DNA of 64,000 bases from NCBI GenBank assembly GCA_023428025.1, contig JAEYZN010000032.1:1-64000 (forward strand), given 5' to 3'. Position 1 is the stretch's first letter. The number at the start of each line of letters is the position of its first letter. Below the pieces are notes generated by a model that searched no databases, was not told where the DNA came from, and saw only the letters and a program-made list of their open reading frames with translations. The translations under genes were made by a program, and so were the position numbers. Source of the stretch: Bacillota bacterium (lineage in GTDB: Bacteria > Bacillota > Clostridia > Christensenellales > SZUA-584). Of the stretch, positions 16,178 through 24,119 are shown piece after piece.

Positions 16178-17101
16178 TTATCTCCTGTGATATCCGTCCT
16201 CTATCTCCAGAATGCGCCTGTACAATTCAGTGTTCACCGGCGTCCGCACGCCATACTTTTTGCCCAGCCGCGTCACCGTTCCTGCAAACAGCTCCACCTC
16301 GCTCTTGCGCCGCGCTTCCACGTCCTGCTGCATCGACGGTTTGCCGTCCGGACTGAGCGATGCCAGCACCTTCATCCATCCCGCTATGTCGTCCTCACCC
16401 AGCGTGATGCCCTCGTACTCTGCCAGCGCCATCACCTCGCGCATCGCGCCCAGCATCGTATCCCGTTTGTAACCGGACCGCAGCAGCTCCTGATAACCGC
16501 CGCCATACGCCGCCATCACCTGATTCACGCCCACGTTGAGCATGAATTTGCTCCACATCCGCCGGGGCATATCGTCGGCCAGTATGTACGGCACATCCGT
16601 TTCATCGAAGAACGCAGCCACGCTATTCGCTTTCCCGGATGGTGCGCCAGGCTTCATGTTGCCGAACACCAGCCAGCCCATTTGCGTGTAGCGGACACTG
16701 CGGCCGTCCCTCATGGCGTCCATGCCCTGCGCCACGCACATCAGCAGCTTGTCCGGCCCGAAAGCCTCCGCCAGCACCTGCTCGCTCGATATGCCGTTGA
16801 GCAGCGAGAGGATCACCGTATGTTCCCCCACCAGGTTTTTCATCGCGTCGATCGCACTGCTGAGCCCCGGCTGCTTGACCGCCACCAGCACGAGGTCCAC
16901 CGGCTGCGCCTCGTCCGGCGTCATATAGTCAAATGCGCACGGTTCCCCGTTGCAATAAACGCCGTCGCTCTTATACTGCTCGATCCGCTGTTTGTCCGCC
17001 ACGATATGCAGCGCGCCGGAGGGCATAGATTTAGATATCTGCTGGCCATACATCACGCCCAGCGCCCCCAGCCCCACGATTGCCGCCGTCTTAATATGCA
17101 T
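16178..17101 (-). CDS. Ketopantoate reductase (PanE/ApbA) family protein
   Basis: A 307-residue NADPH-dependent reductase with the GLGALG nucleotide motif at residues 11-16, catalytic Lys in KFMLNVGVNQ, and the C-terminal PSMQQDVEARRKSEV stretch. PanE reduces 2-dehydropantoate to pantoate for coenzyme A; many paralogues act on other substrates. No panB or panC is adjacent, so a role in pantothenate synthesis is not secured. It leads a minus-strand operon with GNAT and HAD genes from the promoter at 17132-17160. GGAGGG precedes the ATG. Confidence 0.88.
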   Translation of the reverse strand: MHIKTAAIVGLGALGVMYGQQISKSMPSGALHIVADKQRIEQYKSDGVYCNGEPCAFDYMTPDEAQPVDLVLVAVKQPGLSSAIDAMKNLVGEHTVILSLLNGISSEQVLAEAFGPDKLLMCVAQGMDAMRDGRSVRYTQMGWLVFGNMKPGAPSGKANSVAAFFDETDVPYILADDMPRRMWSKFMLNVGVNQVMAAYGGGYQELLRSGYKRDTMLGAMREVMALAEYEGITLGEDDIAGWMKVLASLSPDGKPSMQQDVEARRKSEVELFAGTVTRLGKKYGVRTPVNTELYRRILEIEDGYHRR

Positions 17102-17131
17102 GTCTTTCCCTCCGCTGTTTGTGATTCGTCT

Positions 17132-17160
17132 ATTCTATCACCGCCGCCCGCCTGTTTCAA
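17132..17160 (-). promoter_or_regulatory. Promoter for PanE-GNAT-HAD operon
   Basis: On the minus strand TTGAAA (17160-17155), 17-base spacer, TAGAAT (17137-17132), 30 bases before the ATG at 17101. Confidence 0.6.
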
Positions 17161-17166
17161 CCATGC

Positions 17167-17196
17167 TTGCGCACCGTGCCGGGTTCATGGTACAAT
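17167..17196 (+). promoter_or_regulatory. Promoter for AlkA-like gene
   Basis: TTGCGC at 17167-17172, an 18-base spacer and TACAAT at 17191-17196, ahead of the ATG at 17221. It is back to back with the PanE promoter. Confidence 0.5.
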
Positions 17197-17220
17197 TCAC
17201 CATATTTGGAGGAACCGTCA

Positions 17221-17874
17221 ATGAACCATGACAGAATCGTCTATGATCACACGTCACCCGAGCTGCGGCATCTGTCCGCCGCGGATCCCCGTCTTGCCGC
17301 TTTGATCCGCCGGGTGGGTCCTCTGCACTGCGATCCGGTATCCGATCCGTTCGATTTCGTTGCGGGAGCCATCGTCGGGCAGATGCTGTCCGCCCGGGTG
17401 GCAGACGTGATCACCGCGCGGCTCACAGCGCTGTGCGGCAACTGCGTTAGTCCCCAGGCGGTGCTGTCGCTGGACGACGGTGAGCTTACGGGCATCGGCC
17501 TGTCCCGTGCGAAGGCCGCTTCCATCCGCGCGCTGGCGGAAACGGTGACGCAGGACCCCGGCTTTTTCGACAGGCTTGACGCGTTGCCGGATGAAGCGGC
17601 GCTCACGGAACTGACGCGCCTGCGCGGCATCGGCAGCTGGACGGCCAAGATGGTGCTGCTGTTTGCGCTGAACCGGCCTGATGTGCTGCCGTTTGAGGAC
17701 GGTGCGTTGCAGCAGGTGTTCCGCTGGCTGTATGAGACGGACGATGCCGGCCGTCCCGCCATCGAGGAAAAGGCCAGGGCATGGACGCCCTATTCGTCGC
17801 TGGCGGCACGGTATCTTTACCTCGCGCTGGACAGTGGCCTTGTTTCCGCCTCCGTGACACAGATATGCGAATAA
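17221..17874 (+). CDS. DNA-3-methyladenine glycosylase, AlkA/HhH-GPD family
   Basis: Start at ATG 17221, after GGAGG; the frame to 17167 runs through the promoter. The 217-residue protein has the helix-hairpin-helix LRGIGSWTAKMV and, 20 residues on, the catalytic Asp in PFEDGAL. The N-terminal part has the AlkA pattern (IVGQMLS). It should excise alkylated purines such as 3-methyladenine in base-excision repair. It lacks the N-terminal beta domain of E. coli AlkA, as do many Gram-positive homologues. Confidence 0.9.
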   Translation: MNHDRIVYDHTSPELRHLSAADPRLAALIRRVGPLHCDPVSDPFDFVAGAIVGQMLSARVADVITARLTALCGNCVSPQAVLSLDDGELTGIGLSRAKAASIRALAETVTQDPGFFDRLDALPDEAALTELTRLRGIGSWTAKMVLLFALNRPDVLPFEDGALQQVFRWLYETDDAGRPAIEEKARAWTPYSSLAARYLYLALDSGLVSASVTQICE

Positions 17875-17996
17875 TCCGTGGGATTCTATGATGACTTCCA
17901 GAAATTCTTTTCTTAAAAGATATTGTGATAAGGCCTGTCCACAGCTTATAATGAGCCAAGCGTTATTATATTTATTGTGAAAAGGGGGGCTGCCAT

Positions 17997-18431
17997 ATGC
18001 AGACTCACACCATAGGCGCACAGAAGCACATCGCGCTGATCGCGCACGACCATAAGAAGGATGACCTGATCGCATGGGCGCAAAAGAACGACCATGTATT
18101 GAGCCGCCATTTCCTCTGCGGCACGGGTACCACAGCCAAGATGATCACCGCCGCGACCGGCCTGCCGGTGAAGGCGTATAAAAGCGGCCCGCTGGGCGGA
18201 GACCAGCAGATCGGCGCGCAGATCGCGGACGGCGCGATCGACCTGCTGATATTCTTCTGGGACCCGCTGGAAGCCCAGCCGCACGACCCGGACGTGAAAG
18301 CGCTGCTGCGCATCGCTGTGGTGTACGACATACCGGTGGCGATGAATCAGGCCAGTGCGGATTTCATGCTCTGCTCGACCCTGATGGAGCGGGACTACGA
18401 GCACTGCCTGCCGGAATACGCCGGCAAGTAA
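17997..18431 (+). CDS. mgsA: Methylglyoxal synthase
   Basis: A 144-residue enzyme with all MgsA blocks: IALIAHDHKKDDLI, GTGTTAK, SGPLGGDQQIG (catalytic Asp), FFWDPLEAQPHDPDVKAL and PVAMNQASADF. It converts dihydroxyacetone phosphate to methylglyoxal and phosphate, a bypass of lower glycolysis under phosphate limitation. A GGGGGG-rich site lies before the ATG and a clear terminator follows, so it is probably a single-gene unit. Confidence 0.96.
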   Translation: MQTHTIGAQKHIALIAHDHKKDDLIAWAQKNDHVLSRHFLCGTGTTAKMITAATGLPVKAYKSGPLGGDQQIGAQIADGAIDLLIFFWDPLEAQPHDPDVKALLRIAVVYDIPVAMNQASADFMLCSTLMERDYEHCLPEYAGK

Positions 18432-18481
18432 CCGAAGCATTCCAGACAAGGATCAATTTTTACGCTTCTTGTCTGAGGCAA

Positions 18482-18509
18482 GGCTGCCATCTCCGGGCAG
18501 CTTTTTTAT
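18482..18509 (+). terminator. Terminator after mgsA
   Basis: GGCTGCC and GGCAGC arms with a 7-base loop, followed by six T bases, about 50 bases after the mgsA stop. Confidence 0.85.
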
Positions 18510-18553
18510 TTGTCCCCTCAATTCTGCTATAAAAGAAAAAATTGCATAAACCC

Positions 18554-18582
18554 TTGACATGATTGACGTAAAGTTGTAGTCT
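18554..18582 (+). promoter_or_regulatory. Promoter for BlaI/M56 operon
   Basis: TTGACA at 18554-18559, a 17-base spacer and TAGTCT at 18577-18582. Confidence 0.6.
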
Positions 18583-18615
18583 AAATTTATGACGTATGAT
18601 TTACGTCATACGTCA
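18564..18615. promoter_or_regulatory. Repeated BlaI-type operator half-sites
   Basis: TGACGTA occurs at 18564-18570 and 18590-18596, and its complement TACGTCA at 18602-18608 and 18609-18615. The middle two form a dyad with a 5-base spacer. The cluster spans the promoter and the region before the repressor gene, so BlaI binding here would shut off the operon. Confidence 0.65.
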
Positions 18616-18637
18616 ATATGCCATAGGAGGAAAAGCG

Positions 18638-19027
18638 ATGGGCAAATACCCTGACTTGTCGGATGCCGACAGCCGCATCATGGAGATATTGTGGCGGGAC
18701 GGCGAAGCGGGCAGCGCGGCGATACAGAAAGAGGTGGAAGATACGCTGGGCTGGTCGCGTCAGACGGTGCGTACCTATCTGAAGCGCCTGATGGACAAGG
18801 GGCTGGCGGGCGCCCGCGAAACACGGCGGCGGGTATTCAGCTATTTCCCCGCCGTATCCCGCGAGGATTACGCCGCCGACAAAACAGGCAGCGTACTCAG
18901 CCTGTATCATGGCAGCCTGCCCCACATGGTGGCGGGTATCGTCAAAAACGAGAACATTCCCGAGCGTGATCTGGATGAGCTGGAAGCGCTGATCCGGCGG
19001 CTGCGGGAGGAAAGGAACGGGCGATGA
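18638..19027 (+). CDS. BlaI/MecI family transcriptional repressor
   Basis: Start at ATG 18638 after AGGAGG; the longer frame to 18596 would begin inside the operator. The 129-residue protein is a winged helix repressor of the family: LSDADSRIMEILWRDGEA, WSRQTVRTYLKRLMDKGL, and a C-terminal dimerisation part ending in LEALIRRLREE. Cleavage by the partner M56 protease relieves repression. It overlaps the protease gene by four bases (ATGA). Confidence 0.92.
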   Translation: MGKYPDLSDADSRIMEILWRDGEAGSAAIQKEVEDTLGWSRQTVRTYLKRLMDKGLAGARETRRRVFSYFPAVSREDYAADKTGSVLSLYHGSLPHMVAGIVKNENIPERDLDELEALIRRLREERNGR

Positions 19028-21246
19028 CAAGCTTTGTTATGCTCTGGCTTCAGATATCCCTGGCGGGCGCTTCGATGGCCGCAGTCATACTGGGGCTGCG
19101 CGCGCTTTTCGGGCAACGGGTCAGCCCGCGCCTGTGGTCGGCCCTGTGGCTGCTGGTGCTGCTGCGTCTGTGCCTGCCCGTCACGCTGGAAAGCCCGGTG
19201 CAGCTTACCGGCCTGCAGCCTGCAACCCCCGAGGTACAGACAGTGTTGCCCGCGCAGCCTTCCAGCGATACTGCCGAAAGCCTCTCCCCCGCAGTTGATA
19301 CGAATCCGGTGCTGTCCAGTGACATTCCGGCTTCGGTCGAGCCATCTGCTCGGACGGCCTCTGCTGTTGAACTGGACAGATCATATTGGCTCGCTGTGCT
19401 CTGGCTGGCGGGCGCAGCCGTTGTGCTGTGTCATGCGGCTCTCAAAGCAGCACTTTTCCACCGACGTTTTATCCGCACCGCTGCATTGGCGGACGGTGAC
19501 ATCACCGCCATTGTGGACAGGCACCGGCAGGCGCTGCGCGTCCAGCGGCGCATCACCGTTCGCGTCAGCCCGCAGCTCACCGCGCCTGTCGTCTTCGGAT
19601 GGCTGAAGCCCTGCATATTGCTGCCCCAGAGCCTTGCGGAGACCATGTCCGCTGACCGTTTAGCTTACGTGTTGCTGCATGAAGTGTATCATGTACGGCG
19701 GGGTGACATACTGCTCAGCCATGTCTGGCTGCTGGCCAAAGCGGCGCATTGGTTCAATCCGCTGGTGTGGCTGGCGCACCGCGCCATGACGGACGATATC
19801 GAGCTGCGCTGCGACCAGCTGGTGTCGTCACGTTTAAGTGAGAACGAGCAGCTGGAATATACTCAGTCGCTTATCGACGTCTTCCGGACAATGAAGCGCC
19901 ATGAGGCCTTCCCGGCCTCCGCATCGCTCTGCGGGCGCCGTTCCCATCTTGACCGGCGTGTCCGGCGCATGCTCGCCCCTGTGAGGCGATCCATGCCCGC
20001 ATTGGCGGTCACCGCACTGCTCGCTTTGGTAATGGCTGCGGCGGTGTTCACATCGGCGTGCGGCATGACAGCCAATCTGTCCGGCGCTTCAGTTCCGTCA
20101 TTGGGTGAGGTCTGGAAAGAGGATATTCCGATGGATGACGGCAGCGTGCTGGCGCGCGTGGATGCAGCCGTCTCTATGCCGGACACGGATGAATTTCCAA
20201 TAGCGGCCGTTTTCGCCGCGCCCTTCAACCAGCACCAGATAACGCAGCTGGCGTCACACTTTTCCGAAGGAGCGGGGCTCATCTTCAGCGACACGCCCAC
20301 CAGCGCAGAGCTGGAGGAGCGGATAGCCAAGTGCAACGCGGCACTGGAATCGGGCGATTACGGCAGCCAAACAGCAGCGTCCCTCCGGGATATGATCGAT
20401 GAAAGCGAGATGCTGCTGGCCATGAAGCCGCAAATCGAGGTGCCCACAGACAGCTCGCTGAAGCCCAACCCCATGCACGCGGGCGGTTATCTGCATGCCG
20501 TGGTCAGCGCCAACAGGTCCGGCGAGATCACCGCCGCCGTCTCGGACGACGCGTCGTTTTTCAGCTACAACACGATCGACGACAACGATATGCTGATGCC
20601 ACTCGCGGACAGTGCGCCTGCCAGTCCCGGTCTGAAATTGACCGGTGAACAAGCTGTACAGCAGGCGAAAAAGCTGCTGACGGCGCTGAGCAGCAGCTAT
20701 GAGGTAATTTCCGTGCAGCGGGGCAAAGCGCGGGATTTATGGGGAAATGACGAGCAGGGATGGATCGTGAAATGTGCGCAGACGGCTTATGATATCCCGA
20801 TCCGATACGCGGTGATGAAGGCAACCGGGCAAACGGACAGCATAAACCGGCTGCTGAACTCCGGCGATATCAGTCTCCATTACGATGACAATGGCCTGCG
20901 CGCTTTTCTTTGGACCAACCCGCTGCAAGCCGGTGATGTGAAAAACAGCAGCGCCCGGCTCATGGACTTCGATGAAATCAAGAACCTTTTTGCGAAGAAT
21001 GCGAAGGAGATCTATGCGGACAAGCTTCCGGCGCGCGGCCTGGCTTTACGCGTAACCGGCGTGGAGCTGGCCTACGCCACCATGCCGCAGGACGACGGCG
21101 CGTTCGCGCTCATCCCGGCTTGGATATTCTCCGGCGGATTTGAAGACGCCCAGGGCAACATATATACGGCCGACACCTATGAACCGGCTCTGATGGCGCT
21201 GAGCGCCACAGACGGCACTTTGCTGGGGTCCAGTTATTTCGAATAG
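19024..21246 (+). CDS. BlaR1-like M56 family sensor metalloprotease
   Basis: A 740-residue protein. Helices lie at about 5-27, 38-55, 118-143 and 325-346, with the zinc protease motif LLHEVYH (His219-Glu-x-x-His223) in the cytoplasmic loop followed by WFNPLVWLAHRA. The roughly 390-residue extracellular C-terminus has no penicillin-binding SxxK/SxN pattern that I can see, so it differs from BlaR1/MecR1 and probably senses something other than a beta-lactam. By family logic, a signal leads to protease activation and BlaI cleavage. No beta-lactamase or PBP gene follows, so the operon may regulate only itself or distant genes. Confidence 0.88.
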   Translation: MTSFVMLWLQISLAGASMAAVILGLRALFGQRVSPRLWSALWLLVLLRLCLPVTLESPVQLTGLQPATPEVQTVLPAQPSSDTAESLSPAVDTNPVLSSDIPASVEPSARTASAVELDRSYWLAVLWLAGAAVVLCHAALKAALFHRRFIRTAALADGDITAIVDRHRQALRVQRRITVRVSPQLTAPVVFGWLKPCILLPQSLAETMSADRLAYVLLHEVYHVRRGDILLSHVWLLAKAAHWFNPLVWLAHRAMTDDIELRCDQLVSSRLSENEQLEYTQSLIDVFRTMKRHEAFPASASLCGRRSHLDRRVRRMLAPVRRSMPALAVTALLALVMAAAVFTSACGMTANLSGASVPSLGEVWKEDIPMDDGSVLARVDAAVSMPDTDEFPIAAVFAAPFNQHQITQLASHFSEGAGLIFSDTPTSAELEERIAKCNAALESGDYGSQTAASLRDMIDESEMLLAMKPQIEVPTDSSLKPNPMHAGGYLHAVVSANRSGEITAAVSDDASFFSYNTIDDNDMLMPLADSAPASPGLKLTGEQAVQQAKKLLTALSSSYEVISVQRGKARDLWGNDEQGWIVKCAQTAYDIPIRYAVMKATGQTDSINRLLNSGDISLHYDDNGLRAFLWTNPLQAGDVKNSSARLMDFDEIKNLFAKNAKEIYADKLPARGLALRVTGVELAYATMPQDDGAFALIPAWIFSGGFEDAQGNIYTADTYEPALMALSATDGTLLGSSYFE

Positions 21247-21313
21247 GACCCGCCTGTTCTCCGGCTCATGGTCTTGCGGGTAAGCCTCTCTCTTTTATGT
21301 TATAATATTCAAA

Positions 21314-21337
21314 TAAGGGTCTTGTGCCCTTTTTTGT
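21314..21337 (+). terminator. Short terminator after the M56 gene
   Basis: AGGG and CCCT arms with a 7-base loop before six T bases, about 70 bases after the stop of the M56 gene. Confidence 0.5.
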
Positions 21338-21447
21338 TTTGACATTTTGTACTGCTCATTAAACCGGTGCGCAAGGCACGCGCATGTTATTGCGCTGCTT
21401 CGCCCATACTAGAGAAATATCGGCAATCTTTCAAAAGGAAATCGTTT

Positions 21448-21993
21448 ATGTCCATCGTTTTCTGGATCGTCTACGCAGTATATCTGCTGACTCAGGTGTT
21501 CATCGCATACCGCTATATCAGCACCGGCAACAAGCTGTACATGAAGTCCGTGCTCACCAGCAACATATTGTTCGCGCTGTATGTGGCGGCAGATGAAATT
21601 TTCGGCATCGGCGTGCCTTACCTGATCCGCTGCTTCGTCATCGTCGCGATGTTCCTTCACACCTTCTTCGGGTATTTCAAGGATTTGTACACGCGTTCGA
21701 AGACCTTTGACCGCTATGTCCATGCATACGGCTGTTTTTCGTACGCGCTGCTGCTCTATCTACTGCTTGCGCGCAGCTTTGCCGCGTCTGTGACGCCAAA
21801 GCTGTTCGGGGCCATCATGGTCGTCTTCACCGGCGTCGCGATCGGGGCTGTTTTTGAAATCGTCGAATATTTCATCGATAAAAAAATGCCGGTGAAAACG
21901 CAGCGCGGCCTGAAAGACACCGATGTCGATCTTATCAGCGACGTGATCGGCTCGCTGGCTGCCGGGGTCGCGGCCTATCTTTTCTGGCTGTAG
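21448..21993 (+). CDS. YjdF/DUF2238-like membrane protein
   Basis: Start at ATG 21448, after AAAGGA; the frame to 21367 has no site. The 181-residue protein has about five helices and ends with GAVFEIVEYFID and GLKDTDVDLISDVIGSLAAG, the pattern that marks DUF2238 (YjdF) integral membrane proteins. Their function is unknown. It stands alone between the BlaI operon and the DUF6809-like gene. Confidence 0.78.
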   Translation: MSIVFWIVYAVYLLTQVFIAYRYISTGNKLYMKSVLTSNILFALYVAADEIFGIGVPYLIRCFVIVAMFLHTFFGYFKDLYTRSKTFDRYVHAYGCFSYALLLYLLLARSFAASVTPKLFGAIMVVFTGVAIGAVFEIVEYFIDKKMPVKTQRGLKDTDVDLISDVIGSLAAGVAAYLFWL

Positions 21994-22128
21994 GAACCGG
22001 CATTATCTGAAAAAAATTGCTCCGGAGTGTTATTGACACTCACTGAAGGTCATCCTTAGCTCATCTTTGGTTTATACTTTATCGTATCATGTACATTAAA
22101 TGTATTAACGAAGAACCGGGGTATTTGT

Positions 22129-22419
22129 ATGACCATTTTGCAGGACTTGTTCTATGGAAACATTTCTCCCAACGAAGGCCGGTTTGACAGCCATTCGGAG
22201 TACGGCCAGGCGATGCGCGTGATGGCCGACAGTGAGCAAAAGCTGCTGGCGCTTTTGCAGGATGCGGAAAAGCGTCTCTTTGTGGATTTCAGGGACGCGC
22301 AGGCCGCGCTCAACGGCATCACGGCGGAAGAAAAGTTCATTCAGGGTTTCACGCTGGGCGCGCTCATGATGCTTGAGATCACCGGCGGCCGGAACACAGC
22401 GGGGCCGGGCGGCGGTTGA
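22129..22419 (+). CDS. DUF6809-like small protein, copy 1
   Basis: A 96-residue, soluble, largely helical protein starting MTILQDLFYGN, with SEQKLLALLQDAEK and GITAEEKFIQGFTLGALMMLE in the second half. The pattern is that of DUF6809 proteins, common in Clostridia, of unknown function, often near integrated elements. The copy at 23303 differs at only six residues, and the DNA match begins a few bases before the ATG and ends about 15 bases after the stop, so this is a recent duplication. The ribosome site is weak (GGGG). Confidence 0.7.
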   Translation: MTILQDLFYGNISPNEGRFDSHSEYGQAMRVMADSEQKLLALLQDAEKRLFVDFRDAQAALNGITAEEKFIQGFTLGALMMLEITGGRNTAGPGGG

Positions 22420-22498
22420 ACCATGCGCCGGTGGCCTTGCTCAAGAACGACGGGGACTTCCCCTCGTTTCGTTCCTGTCCCTATTCTCCCGCCATCAT

Positions 22499-22699
22499 CT
22501 ACTCACGGATATATTTCGCTATATCCGATAATGAACAGTCGAGCAACTTGCATAATTCATTCAGCGTATTCGTGGATATGGGCATATTCTTTTTTAAACG
22601 CTGTACGGTACTGTTACTCATACCATGCTTAACCCGCAAAGTATAAGTGGTATAGCCTCTCTTTTCCATGGTCCTCCACAGCGGATCGAAAATGATCAT
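22499..22699 (-). CDS. Small XRE/Cro-like HTH regulator
   Basis: A 66-residue protein with a helix-turn-helix in the pattern GMSNSTVQRLKKNMPISTNTLNELCKLLDCSLSDI, the shape of YozG/plasmid-type Cro-like repressors. A GAGGG site precedes the ATG. It lies between the two DUF6809-like copies together with a second, larger XRE protein on the same strand, the arrangement seen in regulatory modules of mobile elements. Confidence 0.8.
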   Translation of the reverse strand: MIIFDPLWRTMEKRGYTTYTLRVKHGMSNSTVQRLKKNMPISTNTLNELCKLLDCSLSDIAKYIRE

Positions 22700-22864
22700 A
22701 ACGGCCCTCTTCTTAAGAAATGCACTTATGTGACGACCACCTTAAAGGAACATTGTATAATCACCCTGTAGGACGTTTGGGCGGCGTGCGCTCGAGGCCC
22801 GCACGGCTCTCCCCACAAGGCGTCGGGCCTCCGGCAGGGAACGGCTCACGGCAGCCTGATGTTG

Positions 22865-23101
22865 TCACAGGATGGGAAACTGCTTTCCCCTCTTATATGG
22901 TCTGACTTCATCGGTTAGCCCCACGAGATAATCTATACTTGTTTTGTAGAAATTCGCCAGCTTAATGAGCGAAAGGCTTGGGATATCAAGAACGCCGCTC
23001 TCGTAACGCGAATACGTGGTTTGACTGATATCCAAAAGCTTTGCGATTTCTTCTTGGGTCAAGTCTTTATCTTCCCGCAGGTTTCGCAATCTGGGATACA
23101 T
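22865..23101 (-). CDS. XRE family HTH repressor
   Basis: A 78-residue protein with an N-terminal helix-turn-helix: LRNLREDKDLTQEEIAKLL, ISQTTYSRYESG, IPSLSLIKLANFYKTSIDYLVGLTD, the typical SinR/CI-type pattern. It lies just downstream of two perfect or near-perfect dyads (23127-23169) that look like its operators, so autoregulation is likely. No phage or integrase gene is adjacent. AGGTG precedes the start. Confidence 0.9.
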   Translation of the reverse strand: MYPRLRNLREDKDLTQEEIAKLLDISQTTYSRYESGVLDIPSLSLIKLANFYKTSIDYLVGLTDEVRPYKRGKQFPIL

Positions 23102-23126
23102 TAAATCACCTCAAATAATTTTACAT

Positions 23127-23169
23127 TATGCGATTATCGCATATTAATTTCTATGCGTTAATCGCATAG
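23127..23169. promoter_or_regulatory. Two operator dyads before the XRE gene
   Basis: TATGCGAT-T-ATCGCATA at 23127-23143 is a perfect 17-base palindrome. CTATGCG-TTAAT-CGCATAG at 23151-23169 is a second dyad with the same half-site. Their centres are 25 bases apart, so two repressor dimers could bind cooperatively. Confidence 0.7.
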
Positions 23170-23302
23170 AATTAACAAGGGGTTTCAACAAATTGGAGCA
23201 AAAACGTTTTTGTAAAGCCGCTCACAGAAAAACGCGTCAATATTATGACATGCGTGCGTCTCTCACCGCAGCAACAGTGAAACCACTTGAAAGGAGCATT
23301 GT

Positions 23303-23593
23303 ATGACCATTTTGCAGGACCTGTTCTATGGAAACATGTCTCCCAACGACGGCCGGTTTGACAGCCATTCGGAGTACGGCCAGGCGATGCGGGTGCTTGC
23401 GGACAGCGAGCAAAAGCTGCTGGCGCTTTTGCAGGATGCGGAAAAAAATCTCTTCGTGGATTTCAGGGACGCGCAGGCCGCGCTCAACGGCATCACGGCG
23501 GAAGAAAAGTTCATTCAGGGGTTCACGCTGGGCGCGCTCATGATGCTTGAGATCACCGGCGGCCGGAGCACAGCGGGGCCGGGCGGCGATTGA
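23303..23593 (+). CDS. DUF6809-like small protein, copy 2
   Basis: A 96-residue near-copy of the protein at 22129, with changes at residues 12, 16, 32, 49, 89 and 96 only. It has a better ribosome site (AAAGGAG) than copy 1, and is followed 111 bases later by a YkuD gene. Function unknown. The fact that both copies remain open and nearly identical suggests recent duplication or gene conversion. Confidence 0.7.
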   Translation: MTILQDLFYGNMSPNDGRFDSHSEYGQAMRVLADSEQKLLALLQDAEKNLFVDFRDAQAALNGITAEEKFIQGFTLGALMMLEITGGRSTAGPGGD

Positions 23594-23704
23594 ACCATGC
23601 GCCGGCGGCATCACGGTATGCGGGCGCTGTAACCGGCGCTCAGGCAACAAACCACCCCTGCCGGAATACGATATACCAGAAACCATTGTCAGGAGGCGGT
23701 TGCC

Positions 23705-24037
23705 ATGGCATACGGCATCACTGTGGACCGCAAGAACAAGCGGCTGGATTTGTTTCAGGACGGAGCGCTCGTCAAGTCCTATCCGGTGGCCGTCGGCAGC
23801 GTGCTCACGCCCACGCCGCAGGGCTCTTTCCGCGTCATCAACAAATCCAAAAATCCCGGCGGCCCCTACGGCACGCGCTGGATGGGCCTGTCCAAGCCGC
23901 ACATCGGCATCCATGGCACCAACGATCCGTCCTCCATCGGGCGGCCCGCATCCCATGGCTGCATCCGCATGCAGAACAAGGATGTGGAGGCGCTGTATGA
24001 TCTGGTGCCCATCGGCACGCCGGTGAAGATTATATAA
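23705..24037 (+). CDS. Stand-alone L,D-transpeptidase (YkuD) domain protein
   Basis: A 110-residue protein that is almost only the catalytic domain: HGTNDPSSIGRPASHGCIRM with His70, His84 and the nucleophile Cys86. L,D-transpeptidases form 3-3 cross-links in peptidoglycan. This one has no signal peptide, membrane helix or LysM domain, so either it leaves the cell by another route, works inside, or the real start was missed; the AGGAGG site supports this start. A frameless secreted form such as this is common in small Clostridial YkuD proteins. Confidence 0.9.
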   Translation: MAYGITVDRKNKRLDLFQDGALVKSYPVAVGSVLTPTPQGSFRVINKSKNPGGPYGTRWMGLSKPHIGIHGTNDPSSIGRPASHGCIRMQNKDVEALYDLVPIGTPVKII

Positions 24038-24119
24038 AAAACAAATGCTTCTTTGCTGTGTATGCTTCCATTGACTCATTGTTATAATATTCTTGGAAAC
24101 ACATGAGTCAGGAGAACCT

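Noticed and set aside
22129..24037. Prophage or integrative element
   Set aside because: HTH genes and a duplication are present, but no integrase, terminase, structural gene or attachment repeat was found.
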